Counted from the first letter of the stretch, positions 23,452-33,900 are shown. The stretch is DNA of 64,000 bases from Anniella stebbinsi (GCA_029215795.1 JARDYH010000002.1:21073001-21137000), one strand, 5' to 3'. Numbers and translations are program-made. The notes: a model not told the origin generated them from the sequence alone.

Positions 23452-25354
23452 CTCCGCCTCACCGATGCGCATCTACGACGACCCCTGCAACAGGCTGCTA
23501 CCCTTCCTGTCTGCATGGGAAAGCATCACTACCGATCGTTGGATACTGTCAACCATAGCCGGGGGATATCACATCGAGTTTATAGCTCCTCCCCCTCTTG
23601 GCAAGGTGCGACACACCCAACCATCTCTAGTACTCCTCCAGGAAATTACAACTCTCTTGGAAAAGGGAGCGATCATGGTTGTTCCTCAAAAACTAAAAAA
23701 AGCGGGTTTTTACTCGCGCTATTTCACAGTCCCAAAAAAAGACGGAGGCCTCCGTCCAATAATGGACCTCAGACATCTAAACAAATATATACAACCAAAA
23801 AAGTTTCGCATGATTACGGTGGCGCAAATACTACCCCTGCTAAAACGAAACAGATGGTTCACTTCTGTGGACCTCAAAGATGCCTACTTTCACATACCAG
23901 TTCATCGGGCACATCGAAAGTTCCTACGGTTCATGGTGGGGAACCACGCCTACCAATTCGCAGTGCTCCCATTCGGACTTCGAACAGCGCCACGCGTCTT
24001 TACAAAATGTATGGCGGCAGTATGCGCCCATCTCAGATCACAAAATATCGAAATATACCCGTACCTGGACGATTGGCTAATCGTCTCGACGTCTCGTCGT
24101 CAGGCTCTCCAGGACATTCGAGTAGTTACATCCTGCCTCGCCGACCTCGGATTGCAAGTGAATGCGGAAAAGTCAATTTTTCAACCAACACGCCAGATTC
24201 AGTTTATAGGAGTGACTCTCGATTCTGTGCAGGGTCGCGCATTTCTCCCTGTAGAACGCAGACACAGAATTCAAGCCCTTGCCACCCGTCTCCGCTACAA
24301 TCGCAGAACGACAGCGTTCGCGGTACTCAGGTTGTTGGGCCTGATGGCGTCCTCAGTATTTGTAGTTCGGTGGGCCCGATTACATATGCGCCCACTGCAG
24401 CAAGTACTTCTCAAACATTACTACCCAGAACAGAACCCTCACAAGGCAATACTTACTCTTCCAGATTCCATCGTCCCTTCCCTCGAATGGTGGTCGATCA
24501 TGTCTCATCTCTCGCAGGGTCTACCCTTCCATCAACACGAACCCTCTCGAGTTCTCACAACAGACGCCTCTCTAGATGGCTGGGGAGCTCATGTAGACGG
24601 CCTAAAAATGCAAGGCAAGTGGTCACATTCACAGAGCTCTCTACACATCAACGTTCTCGAGCTATTAGCCGTAGAACTAGCTCTCCACGTTTTTCTCCCT
24701 CGGTTGAGGGGGCATCACGTACAAGTGGTTTCCGACAATACCGCCGTAGTTTGGTACATAACCAAGGAAGGAGGGACACGCTCCTCCCGTCTACTAAATC
24801 TAACGATGCGCATTTTCCACTGGGCAATACGCAACCGCATCTGTCTTTCCGCACTGCACATTGCCGGAGCCGACAACGGGATGGCGGATACCCTCAGTCG
24901 GCAGTTCTCCGATACCCACGAGTGGGAATTAGCCAAAGACGTTCTGTCCATGCTGTTCGAACGGTGGGGCGTTCCCTCCATAGATCTGTTTGCGACCGCT
25001 GCCAATGCGGCCTGTCAGAGTTACTGTTCTCGGGCGGGGATTGGACTTGCATCTCTCGGAGATGCATTCCAGTGGGATTGGCCCAAAGGCTTCCTATATA
25101 TGTTTCCGCCATTCCCACTGATAGCTCGGACAGTAGCCAGAGCCAGCAGGTTCTTCCCGAACGCCATCTTAGTAACCCCCTGGTGGCCACGTCAACCGTG
25201 GTTCACCCCGCTGTATCGCATGGCACAGCGTCAGTTCTGTCATCTCCCGAAGCCCCAAAACCTACTGTCCAAGAACAACGGCATGATTTTGCACCCAGAC
25301 TTACAGTCCCTGAAACTCACGGCGTGGAGAATCCAACCAACTGGACATCGCTAA
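23429..25354 (+). CDS. DIRS ORF2, reverse transcriptase - RNase H - MTase-like polyprotein
   Basis: A 641-residue ORF. RT fingers and palm occupy about residues 70-270: GFYSRYFTVPKKDGGLRPI, VDLKDAYFHIPVH, LPFGLRTAPRVFTK, then the catalytic YLDD at residues 212-215 (24062-24073). RNase H motifs follow: LTTDASLDGWGAHV near residue 378, LELLAVELALH, SDNTAVVWY and ADNGMADTLSR. The C-terminal part has DLFATAANA and YMFPPFPLIARTV, then PWWPRQPWF. This matches the Dam-like methyltransferase domain described in DIRS elements, with PPFP in place of a typical DPPY. All key RT and RNase H acidic residues appear present. No internal stop. Confidence 0.93.
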   Translation: MEPNGAFDSASPMRIYDDPCNRLLPFLSAWESITTDRWILSTIAGGYHIEFIAPPPLGKVRHTQPSLVLLQEITTLLEKGAIMVVPQKLKKAGFYSRYFTVPKKDGGLRPIMDLRHLNKYIQPKKFRMITVAQILPLLKRNRWFTSVDLKDAYFHIPVHRAHRKFLRFMVGNHAYQFAVLPFGLRTAPRVFTKCMAAVCAHLRSQNIEIYPYLDDWLIVSTSRRQALQDIRVVTSCLADLGLQVNAEKSIFQPTRQIQFIGVTLDSVQGRAFLPVERRHRIQALATRLRYNRRTTAFAVLRLLGLMASSVFVVRWARLHMRPLQQVLLKHYYPEQNPHKAILTLPDSIVPSLEWWSIMSHLSQGLPFHQHEPSRVLTTDASLDGWGAHVDGLKMQGKWSHSQSSLHINVLELLAVELALHVFLPRLRGHHVQVVSDNTAVVWYITKEGGTRSSRLLNLTMRIFHWAIRNRICLSALHIAGADNGMADTLSRQFSDTHEWELAKDVLSMLFERWGVPSIDLFATAANAACQSYCSRAGIGLASLGDAFQWDWPKGFLYMFPPFPLIARTVARASRFFPNAILVTPWWPRQPWFTPLYRMAQRQFCHLPKPQNLLSKNNGMILHPDLQSLKLTAWRIQPTGHR

Positions 25355-26370
25355 CGCTACCGCCAGCATTGAAGGCCATCTTTGAGGCCTCCATAAAACC
25401 CTCCACTAGAGCATCATACTCTAGAAAGTGGAAGCGTTTCCAGGAATTTGCTATTCAAAATGGTTTTAGCCCTGACAGGGGCCCCATTTCAGGAATCATT
25501 GATTTTATATATTCCTTACACTCCAGGGGACTAAAATCGTCGTCACTCAGGGTGTACCTGGCGGCTATCTCCAGACAGCATGATAAGATAGATGGGTTTT
25601 CAGTTTTTACACACCCTGTCACTAGGACATTCCTAAAAGGTCTCAAGAACTTGTTTCCTCAGCTAAGACCCATTATTCCTCAATGGAGCTTGTCGTTAGT
25701 GCTTACTGCCCTCACAGGAAAACCCTTTGAGCCTATGGCCACAGTTAATCTCCGCTTACTAACTCTTAAAACCGTGTTCCTTGTTGCCATCACGTCAGCT
25801 AGGCGTGCTTCGGAGTTAGCGGCACTAATGGTTCATCCGCCTTACACACAATTCTTTCCAGACAAGGTGGTGTTACGTCCGGGACCCTCGTTTGTTCCCA
25901 AAATTTGTTCCCCCTTTCACATTAACCAAGATATCGTTCTTCCTACTTTCTTTAAGGTGCCTGCTGACCCTCTTTGCTCCAAGCTGCACGCCCTAGATGT
26001 TAGAAGGGCGTTAGCTTTTTATAAGGACAGATCGCAAGCATTCCGCAAGTCGGATAAGTTATTTGTGTGTTACGGAGGCAGGACAAAAGGTCTAGCTGTC
26101 TCTTCGCAACGTCTCTCCCATTGGATCGTAGACGCTATTACCCTCGCCTATCAGGTGCTACGGAAAGTTCCGCCAGCCGCATTCTCAGCGCATTCCACAA
26201 GGGGACAAGCCACTTCTGCTGCTCTGTCTCACGGGTCCTCGATTCCGGACATATGTAGAGCTGCAACGTGGTCAAATGCATCTACGTTTGTGAAGCACTA
26301 CAGACTGGACACGAGGGCGGTCAAGGACGCATCCTTCGGGAAAGCTGTCCTTGCGTCTATCTGCCATTGA
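25340..26370 (+). CDS. DIRS ORF3, tyrosine recombinase
   Basis: The frame is open from 23515, but most of its first part lies under ORF2 in another frame. Recombinase homology begins near 25344 (NWTSLTLPPALKAIF), so I place the functional start near the ORF2 end. An N-terminal SAM-like DNA-binding part (SIKPSTRASYSRKWKRFQEF) precedes the catalytic domain. The catalytic set is Arg in TSARRASELAAL (about 25800), His-x-x-Arg in AHSTRGQATSAAL (about 26189) and Tyr in TFVKHYRLD (about 26294). These fit the R-H-R-Y pattern that replaces an integrase in DIRS. It ends in LASICH at 26368-26370. How it is translated is not evident. Confidence 0.9.
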
Positions 26371-26415
26371 CTTCCAGCGTGCACACCCTCCTCCGGTAAG
26401 TACTGCTGATTAATC

Positions 26416-26510
26416 GCCCATGTGTGTGATGCACAGAGACCACGAAGAAGAAATGCAGGTTGCTTACCTGTAACTGTAGTTCTTCGAGTGGTCATCTGTG
26501 CAGTCACACA
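26416..26510 (+). repeat. DIRS internal complementary region (circle-junction template)
   Basis: 26416-26453 is the reverse complement of the left outer end (CACGAAGAAG). The adjoining 26451-26510 is the reverse complement of the right outer end (AAATGCAGGTTGCTTACCTG). In DIRS replication models this segment aligns both cDNA ends to make a closed circle. Confidence 0.88.
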
Positions 26511-26622
26511 ACCCACCCACCATCCCCTCTCTGCCACGCTGTTCTGTGCAGAAGGCTCTTCTAGACCGGTATGCTCCAATATATGCATGTTACCTTAGTT
26601 GCGAGGCCATTGCGGTCTCAGG

Positions 26623-26753
26623 GAACTGAGGTAGGCGGGAACCCGGAGCATGCGCGGTGAGATGGTGGGGGGAGGGGTTCCCGCCAAAACGCTAGGCTAG
26701 CTATGGAAGTTTCCCGATTGGGGCTCGGCGCCGGCGCGAGCCCATGTGTGTGA
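26623..26753 (-). repeat. DIRS right inverted terminal repeat
   Basis: It reads GAACTGAGGTAGGCGGGAAC and ends CCATGTGTGTGA. It is an inverted copy of 20847-20977 with no mismatch seen. Confidence 0.92.
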
Positions 26754-27104
26754 CTGCACAGATGACCACTCGAAGAACTACAGTTACAGGTAAGCAACCT
26801 GCATTTTCCGGAGGCTCTGGAGACATTATGCACGCCTATGCTGATAAAACTTAATCAGGGGAAGAAGTAAGTCTTCAGTGCCTTCTTAAAAGCCTGCAAT
26901 GATGGGGCCTGACGCACCCCTGACAGCAACTGATTCCACAGGTGTGGGGCCACGGCAAAAAAGGCCCTTTCTTCTCTAGTCATTCACCTGACTCCTTTAT
27001 AGTTGGGCAAGTGAGAAGGGTCTCTCTGGCTGATCTTAAAGTGCAGGCAGGCTGATATAGGTGAAGGCAGATCTTGCCCTCATTTTGATATCCCTATCAG
27101 TAAA

Positions 27105-27355
27105 GCCAAAGTCGGTCTGGCCATCTAACTATGGCCACACCCCTTTCCCCTGTCCCCTCCCTCTTCCCCCCCCCAATCATTTGGTGGTTTCTTGGCTTTT
27201 GTGCAGTTTTCCTCCACCTAAAATGCCTCTCCTAAGGGTTAGTTACTGGTGGTAAGAGCTTTAAGCTAAATGTGCTGGCATTTTTGGCCCATCCAGCATT
27301 TGAACGGGCCAAAAATGCCAGCCCTCAAGAACATCTCCAAACTAAACTTTCCCTT
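27105..27355. repeat. Dispersed repeat, copy 1
   Basis: AATCATTTGGTGGTTTCTTGG, CCTAAAATGCCTCTCCTAAG and AAGCTAAATGTGCTGGCATT are shared in order with 50820-51190. Confidence 0.5.
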
Positions 27356-27459
27356 CGGCCGAAAGAGGTCCCCCTTCCCTTTTCTGTCTATGAGTGCTGT
27401 TGCCTTTTTAACTTTGTAAAATAATGCTGTCCTTAGCTGTCATGCGTCATTTTACTGCA

Positions 27460-28142
27460 GCCTTCCCCAGCATGGCTCCTTCCAGATGTGCAGGATTCTG
27501 GGAGTCATTGTTCAGCACATAAGAACATCAAAAGAGCCATGCTGGATCAGACCAAAGGTCCGTGTAGTCCAGCATTCTGTTCACACAGTGGCTAACCAGC
27601 TGTCAACTAGGGACCCACAAGAAGGACACAGCACAACAGCATCCTCTCATCCGTGTTCCCCAGCTTACTGCTTCTGATACTGGAGGGAGCATGTAGCCAT
27701 CAGCACTAGTAGCCATTGACAGCCTTCTCCTCCAGGAATTTATCCAACCCCTGTTTAAAGCCATCCAAAGTGGTGGCCATCACTACATCATTGCATTAGT
27801 GAACTCAATAGTTTAACTATATGCTGTGTGAAGAAGTACTTCCTTTTATCTGTCATGAATATCAGCTTCATGGGATGACCCTGGGTTCAGGTATTATGGG
27901 AGAGGGAGAAAAATTCTCCACGCCATGCATAATCTTGTACACTTCTATCATGTCTCCCCTTAGCCTCCTTTTTTTCCCAGCTAAACAATTCCCAGCTGTT
28001 GTAACCTTCCCTCATAGGGGAGATGCTGCAGCCCCTTGATCATTTTAGTTGCCCTTTTCTGCACTCCCCCACCCGCAGCTCTCCAATATATATTTTTATT
28101 TATTTGTTATGTTTTTGAGGACACCAGGCTGGGGAAGGCTGT
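27460..28142. mobile_element. Short palindromic MITE split by the CR1 insertion
   Basis: The left part GCAGCCTTCCCCAGCATGGC is at 27460. The right part GACACCAGGCTGGGGAAGGC is at 28119. The CR1 fragment lies between. Confidence 0.5.
27518..28075 (-). repeat. CR1-like LINE 3' part, antisense
   Basis: It opens CACATAAGAACATCAAAAGA, then CATGCTGGATCAGACCAAAG, and runs through ATCATGTCTCCCCTTAGCCT. This is standard CR1 3' sequence reversed. It interrupts a palindromic MITE whose halves are at 27460-27517 and 28118-28142. Confidence 0.78.
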
Positions 28143-28197
28143 TTTACTGGGTTAAAAGAACTGTGCTCATCTGGATGTTTGCAATGTTCTGTTGCAG

Positions 28198-28380
28198 TTA
28201 CAAAACCTGGCATCGTTGCTAATGGTGAACGCGGACATTGTGGACTGGCGCAAGTTCTTACAAGCTGCTTCCCAGCCTTGGCCGATGCCTTCTGTGACGG
28301 AGCTGCTTGAAACACTGCAGAGATTCCAGGCTGTGGATACAGACGGATCTGGATTTGTCACGCAAGAACAATACGATCAG
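28198..28380 (+). CDS. SPEF2: SPEF2 coding exon 3 of window (EF-hand-like)
   Basis: This 61-codon phase 0-0 exon lies between a TTCTGTTGCAG acceptor and a GATCAG|GTTCCA donor. It reads LQNLASLLMVN, then DWRKFL, and ends in an EF-hand-like loop, DTDGSGFVTQEQYDQ. Loop positions 1 (D), 3 (D), 5 (S), 6 (G) and 9 (T) fit calcium coordination, but position 12 is Q rather than E. As I remember it, the mammalian counterpart is more degenerate. SPEF2 is annotated with EF-hand-type folds near its C terminus, so placement and content agree. Confidence 0.92.
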
Positions 28381-29058
28381 GTTCCAGTTTTTCCTTTTTC
28401 CTCGGTTTAGTGCTTTGTGATGGTGAATCCCTCTGAAGCCAATGGCGCAGGCAGGCAGCCAATCTTCTCTGGGGAGTTTTCTATGTGAGGATGTTAACCT
28501 GCATTTTTACTGAGGCTTCTGCTTTCAGATTCTTTGTGGGATTCAGATCAGCTCCTTTACAAGTGTTTTTTTCTGGGATTTTTTTTCTCTGCCTTCCTAT
28601 ACGTTCCCTTTCACGAACACTAGGTGGTGCTGTAGTATAGTGGAATTGTACAATTACACGAGGCTTCTATAACGCCATTGAGAAAATACCAGACTTTACT
28701 CATTAGGGGGAAAAACCATAGTAATGGTTGCAAAGCATGGGAGAGGCCTTGCAGGATGATAATATCATGTAAAGGACCTGTAAACTACCATGAGTGAGCA
28801 ATCACGGGTGCACAATAAAAGCCTCATGTAGAAAGGCTTTGGCTCATACCCAATGGCCACAAGTCCTAACCATTGGGATTTTTGTTTTATTTTGGCCAAC
28901 ACAGCCTTTCCCGAACCCTTAACTGCAGCTTTTCCTGTTTAAAGTGGTAATCCTGTACAAGCTGACTTGGGAGTACACTTTATGGAATGCAGAAAACATG
29001 CATAGGATTGTGTTGCAAAAGTGGTTTGTGGTTTCGTGTATATATATGCATGTGACAG

Positions 29059-29061
<3 letters not shown>

Positions 29062-29091
<30 letters not shown>
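29062..29091. repeat. (AG)n microsatellite
   Basis: About 15 AG units. Confidence 0.95.
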
Positions 29092-29093
<2 letters not shown>

Positions 29094-30291
29094 GAAAGCA
29101 AAACCCCACGTACATCTCAGTTTTATTCAAAATATTTAATAAATTAAATAACCTCAAATCACACAAACATGTTTTAAGTTTCGCATTCACTTACAGTGCC
29201 TCCACCCTTCCTTCAAGAGCCCACAAAGTGGCCGGGGTAGAGTTCTGGAGAGTACCTGAAGTTCTGGCAACTCAGTAATACAAACGAGTGTGATTTGCAT
29301 CCTGGGTTGAGGGGACTGTCTCCCTCCCACACACACGCGCCAATATGAGGATGCAACACAGCTCACCCCAAAACCTAATTCTTGCATCCCTTCCCAAGGT
29401 GCTTTAAGTGGGGGATCAGCCCTCTTTCCAGCATAAAGGGTCATTTTGGAGGGGAGGGAAACTGGGATTGGAGGGAGGGTGCGGTGCCAAGTTTTCCCTC
29501 CCACTGCCTCCTGCTCCTCCGCCTGTCTGTGCTTCATGATCCTAGCTGCTGCTGGCCCCCCAACTAGCTGAAGGCTCATGCCTACACGTTCCTCCCTGCA
29601 GCATGAAGGCAACATGCGGTTTTGGGAGAGTAAGACTGCCCTTAAAAACAAAATAATGAGATTTTCTTGAATATTTTGTCCCTGCTCCCATCTGTATGGT
29701 CCCCCTCATGGGCTTTCTGTGGGCATGTTTGAGCGTCCAACAAGTCTGCATGCAGGTCTTTATTAAGGCAGACTTGCTACGCTGAGCATGAGATGGCCAT
29801 GTGACCTCTTTGACGGAGGACACCCCTCTACTTGAAGGGCTGCCGCACATGGGCAACCTCTGGATTTTTTCCGAGGGAGTGGGGGAAGCTGCACAGAGTT
29901 TAGGCTCGTAATTTGTACGCATAGCGCCACTGCTACAACCCACCTGTGTACTTGCCTTGTGCGTGCTCTTTGTTGCTCAGCATCACATTTAGAAGCCGAC
30001 ACAAAGTTGAAGAAGATGCTGTGAATTCAACAGCACTACTGCAGAAGAGTGTATTATTCCAGAAGCATCAGGAACTCCAACAAAACTTTATTTGGAGTGA
30101 GAGATTAAAAGAATACATAGAAAAAAAGGGGGAGGAACCCAGGTGCATAAACTGAGTACAGCTGACTTCAGGGTACCAGAATGTATATTTAATGGCCTCA
30201 CTGGCCTCACCTCATCATTGACAAATCCATATGCCTCATCCTAGAAAGATTTCCTTTGTCTTGGAAACATTGGTGAACGCTGTCTAGAGCA

Positions 30292-30424
30292 GCCTTCCCC
30301 AACTTGGTGTCCTCCAGATGTTTTGGACTGTGACCTCAGCATTCCAGACCACTGCCCATGCTGGCTGGGGCTGATTGGAGTTGAAGTCCGAAACATGTGA
30401 AGGGCACTGGGTTGGGGAAAGAGC
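30292..30424. mobile_element. Short palindromic MITE (CTTCCCCAACTTGG type)
   Basis: CCTTCCCCAACTTGGTGTCC with CCAGATGTTTTGGACT, mirrored by GGCACTGGGTTGGGGAAAG. It is a common squamate foldback repeat type. Confidence 0.7.
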
Positions 30425-32654
30425 TCTGGAGAATAGCGGTGGAAGGAGAATTGAATGGGCTTGATCAGGGTTCTAGATGAGCTTGGACGATTCACTTTGC
30501 TTTTCATGTCGTTATCAGCCACTTCTTATATCCGCTAACAATATAACTTTTGCAGGGCTTGAGTTTTGAACTACAGCGGTGTTCTTTTGGAATTGCATAT
30601 TTTTTCTTTGAACTGTAGATTTTGTGTATGGTTGCACATTTTTCTTTTAAAGGGCGCTGATAGCATCAGAGTACAGCAGGCCTACCATTTCTGGTATGTC
30701 TGGTGACGGAGCAGAGAAAAGTCCAGGGCACCAAGTCTATCAAGATAGGTAGAACCAGCCTCTGAGAAATGTGTGTCTCACCTCTGTCGTTTCTCAATGT
30801 TGTTTAGTCCAGATAGCGACTTTCCACCTGCAGCTGAAACTCTCATTTCTTTCCATGACTCCCTTCACCCATGTAATGGCCCTTTGGTCTGAAGGCCATT
30901 ACAGAGTTGAAGGGCGTGGTTCATATTGGAGGGCCTGTGTGAACTGCTCAGCTTGCAGCTTACTGCTAGGTTCTGCTCTACAGGCAGTGCATAACAGCTT
31001 CACAAGAGTTGTCTTTCTTTCTACAATACACGGGAAAACGCCACGGAGCAGCATTAGCACACTGTCTCCGCTCCAAGGCCAACAGTGAGAGAGATGTGGA
31101 GAGTTTCCATTTGAGCTTCCTGGAAGAGCTAAAAATGGCAGGTTATCTTTAAGATGTGTGTGTGTGAGAGAGAGGGAGATCATCCTGTTCTAACCCTGAA
31201 TAAATTGCTGCTACAATGAATTTCACAGCCCCATTTTCACTTCCCTAAAGCACCAGTAACACTGGACTACACTGCAGGGTTGTCATACACTACACTTGGA
31301 CCTCCACATTTTTTTTAACTCTGAGGCAGAAGCGCGTCATGCTTATGATCCCTTTCACCTGAATAGCTGCTCTTTCGCGCCTTTGCCCTCCCCTCCCCTC
31401 CACCCCTCCCCTTCTCTTTCTCCCTCCAGTCAGGTCCTGTCAGATGAGTACTTTAACCAGACCGCCTTTCTCCCAGGCAGAAATGGAACGACCCTTTAGT
31501 CTGGCTGTTCAGGGGCATTGAGGGAGTACAATCCTGTCTCTGCAGAGATTCAGGCATTGTATGACTTTAAAAAAGGCTTTCGAGCCTGGGATGCCAGGTT
31601 TGGGTTTGATATTGAGGCTTGGAGCTGGCTGCTGGGAGAGATCTCTTTTCCCTGCCAGGACCTGATGCAATCCATTCAAGCCCCCAGTTCCTTTAAAATG
31701 ACACAGAGGCTTAAGGCACATTTAAGGAAAATAATCCAGACTTATAGCGTTCCAGGAAAGGCAGGGGAAGAGGCGGGGTGTCAGCAGGACAGGCACGGCG
31801 TCATGTGAGTACTGTGCTGCCAATCCACACACCAGGCATGGCGAGAATGCGCTAAATCGCTGGTGTGATGGAGGCTTAACACACACAACCTCTGCAACAT
31901 AGGAATAACAACCCCAGGCTACTTTTCAGGGCTTGTGTAACCCACACTTTTTCACCCACAGCCCTCCCTCCTGCAGTAGGGGTATAATAATTATGAGCTT
32001 TATCTGTACACATTGTCAAGGTGGTTTTTAAAAAATGTTTATATATTTTTAAATGCTTGTACATTCAGAAAAATGAACAACTCCTGAGTTACAAAGATCA
32101 CGAAGGCCTGTCTTTCTTGCTGCCTTTCATTTTTTGGTAGACACACTACTGTCCAAACCCAGCTACAGGAAACTGGAGGTCTGAATTGTTTTTTATGAGG
32201 CTGCAATTGCTTTCTAACAGGGAAGACCACAGAAAGGCTTGCCAGCGAGGGATGCTTGACGAGGCAGGGCACTCTTGCAGGCTACGAAACCGAAGGCCTA
32301 ACAAACCACAGTGCTGCCTAGCTGGGCTTGCCAGAAAGCCGGCTTCACTGCCCCTGCCAGGCCCACATTCCACCATTTGCATTGCAGACACTCTCAGCTG
32401 AGCTCGATGGAATCCCTCTTCCCCCCCCCCACGCCACCAGGTTGAATTGACTGAACCTCCTGACCATGCCTCACCCACCCATGTTGCAGTGAGCAGGAGA
32501 CAAGAGATAGCCCATGGGGCAGGCATACGCAGCACGAGGTGCTGTTGCCACTTTCAAAATGGAGCTACTTTGGCGTGGAGGATCCTGGGCGTGCTGCTGC
32601 CTGCCACTACCTCTTTGCCTTATGAAGAGACACTCCCTACACTTGAGGATATCC

Positions 32655-32971
32655 TAGGGTGACCATCCGCCCGGATTTGTCCGGACATGCCCAGGAAATG
32701 GGGAGCAAATCCGCATCCGGGCGGAAAAACTGTTTTGGGGGGCCAAATCTGGAAATTTAGCCCCCCAAAAGGGTGACCAGATGGCCCTGGGGCGATCCGG
32801 GCCAACCGGGGGGCGGCGGGGGCAAACCGGGGCAGCGGGGGGGTCACGCGGCGGGGGCGGGAGGCTGGTGGCGCGAGGTACTTACCTGCTGGGGCGTCCG
32901 CTTCCCTCCGGTGCTCGGAATCTACTGAGAAACAGGCTTCGTGGCCTGTCCCTCAGTAGCGCGCCGGGTGA
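32655..32971 (+). mobile_element. Truncated relative of the GC-rich foldback with different terminus
   Basis: It begins TAGGGTGACCATCCGCC, a TIR seen in other MITEs here, and contains GTACTTACCTGCTGGGGCG, CGTCCGCTTCC, CAGGCTTCGTGGCCTG and GCGCGCCGGGTGA. This order matches the foldback unit up to its palindrome centre, where it stops and L2-like sequence (GTTGGCTAATCTC) begins. Confidence 0.6.
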
Positions 32972-33269
32972 GTTGGCTAATCTCTCCTGGCAGGTCATTC
33001 CACAATCTGGGAGCGGCAGAAGAGAAGGTCCTCTGGGTAATGGTTGTCAGTCTAGTTCTTGTTGACTGTAGTAATGAGTTTTCTCAGGAGAGGGTTCCCC
33101 CATGAATGCTTTTTGAGTTGGACCAGGGAAAACATCTTTCCCTGCTTTAGGACTCCTGATGTCCTAAGACTGCTTCTCTGATGTAGATCTGTCTGATTTC
33201 TAGGTAATGACACTTGTACCCTAAGGTCATTTCGCCATTCTTACACACTACCTGCCCCAGGACTACTAG

Positions 33270-33900
33270 TATAGTTTATTTATTTTATTTGATTGATTGA
33301 TTGATTGATGGCATTTCTATAGCTGGAGCTCTCTGGGTGGTTCACAAAAATTTATACTGTCAAGTACAATTCAAGGTATAAAACAACCACAACATAAAAA
33401 CACAATATAAAAGTATAATACAAAAACACAACCAGGATAAAACTGAGCAGCAATGCAGAGATTTATACAGATTTAAAATGCAAATTTAAAACAGCAAAGT
33501 TAAAAGACTGAGAAGGTAAACTGTTAAAATACTGAGAAAATAAAAAAGTCTCCACCTGGCATCGAAAGGAGTATAACAGAGGTGCTGGGTGAACCTCTCT
33601 AGGCAGCTCATTCCACAGCCAGGTGCCACAACAGAAAAGGCCCTCCTCCTGGTAGCCACCTGCCTCACTTTCTTTGGCAGGGGCTCACAGAGAAGGACTC
33701 CTGAACATGAACTTAGGGGCTGGGCAGGTACATATGGGAGGAGGCATTCCTTCAGATAAACTGGCCCCAAGCCACTTAGGGCTTAGAATGTTAATACCAG
33801 GACTTTGAATCAGGCCCAGACCTGGAAAAGGACTGGCGTAATGTGGTCTCATTGGCCAGTCCCCGTTGTAAGAAATGTTTTTAGCAGTTCATCCTTCACA
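33270..33900 (-). repeat. L2-type LINE 3' end, antisense
   Basis: TTTATTTTATTTGATTGATT, AGCTGGAGCTCTCTGGGTGG and GGCAGCTCATTCCACAGCCA have the same layout as 13963-14390, extending further to GACTTTGAATCAGGCCCAGA. Confidence 0.78.

Larger units (their letters stand above)
20824..26806 (+). mobile_element. DIRS-like tyrosine-recombinase retrotransposon, apparently full length
   Basis: The element carries a 131-bp inverted terminal repeat (20847-20977 and 26623-26753) that I read as identical. It has three long uninterrupted ORFs and an internal complementary region at 26416-26510 that joins the reverse complements of the two outer ends. This is the diagnostic DIRS layout. The outer ends, TTCTTCTTCGTGG at 20824 and GCAACCTGCATTT at 26806, are set by where the internal region stops matching the flanks. 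TTTTCC occurs at both junctions; no clear target duplication is seen, as expected for recombinase-mediated insertion. The near-perfect repeats and open ORFs suggest recent insertion. It sits inside a hAT-type MITE in a SPEF2 intron, same strand as the gene. Confidence 0.93.
20515..26840. mobile_element. hAT-type MITE split by the DIRS element
   Basis: The left part is 20515-20823 and the right stub 26807-26840. Terminal repeats are CATAGGCATGTGCA on the left and TGCACGCCTATG on the right. It is flanked by an exact 8-bp duplication, CTGATAAA, at 20507-20514 and 26841-26848. Its core (CCAATTGGGAGCAGTG, AAAGCGTG) resembles the core of the MITE at 45921-46406. Confidence 0.8.
20316..27065 (-). 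repeat. L2-type LINE 3' end, antisense, split by the MITE/DIRS nest
   Basis: The left part is 20316-20506 (TTATTTATTCGTTATTTA, then short A-rich repeats). The right part is 26849-27065, starting ACTTAATCAGGGGAAG and containing the GATTCCACAGGTGTGGGGCC block. The two halves join sensibly once the insertion and one CTGATAAA are removed. Confidence 0.7.
28381..32654. other. SPEF2 intron, mostly unrecognised
   Basis: Holds the AG microsatellite and the MITE at 30292. Several 60-150-codon frames occur on both strands without recognisable content or splice support. Confidence 0.45.

Noticed and set aside
23515..25340. First 600 codons of the recombinase frame as a separate protein
   Set aside because: It lies wholly under the RT/RNase H ORF and reads as Ser/Arg/Thr-rich out-of-frame text.
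31518..31808. 96-codon frame (GFRAWDARFGFDIEAWSWLL) as a gene
   Set aside because: No splice support, no recognised family, and surrounding sequence is repeat-like; left unannotated.
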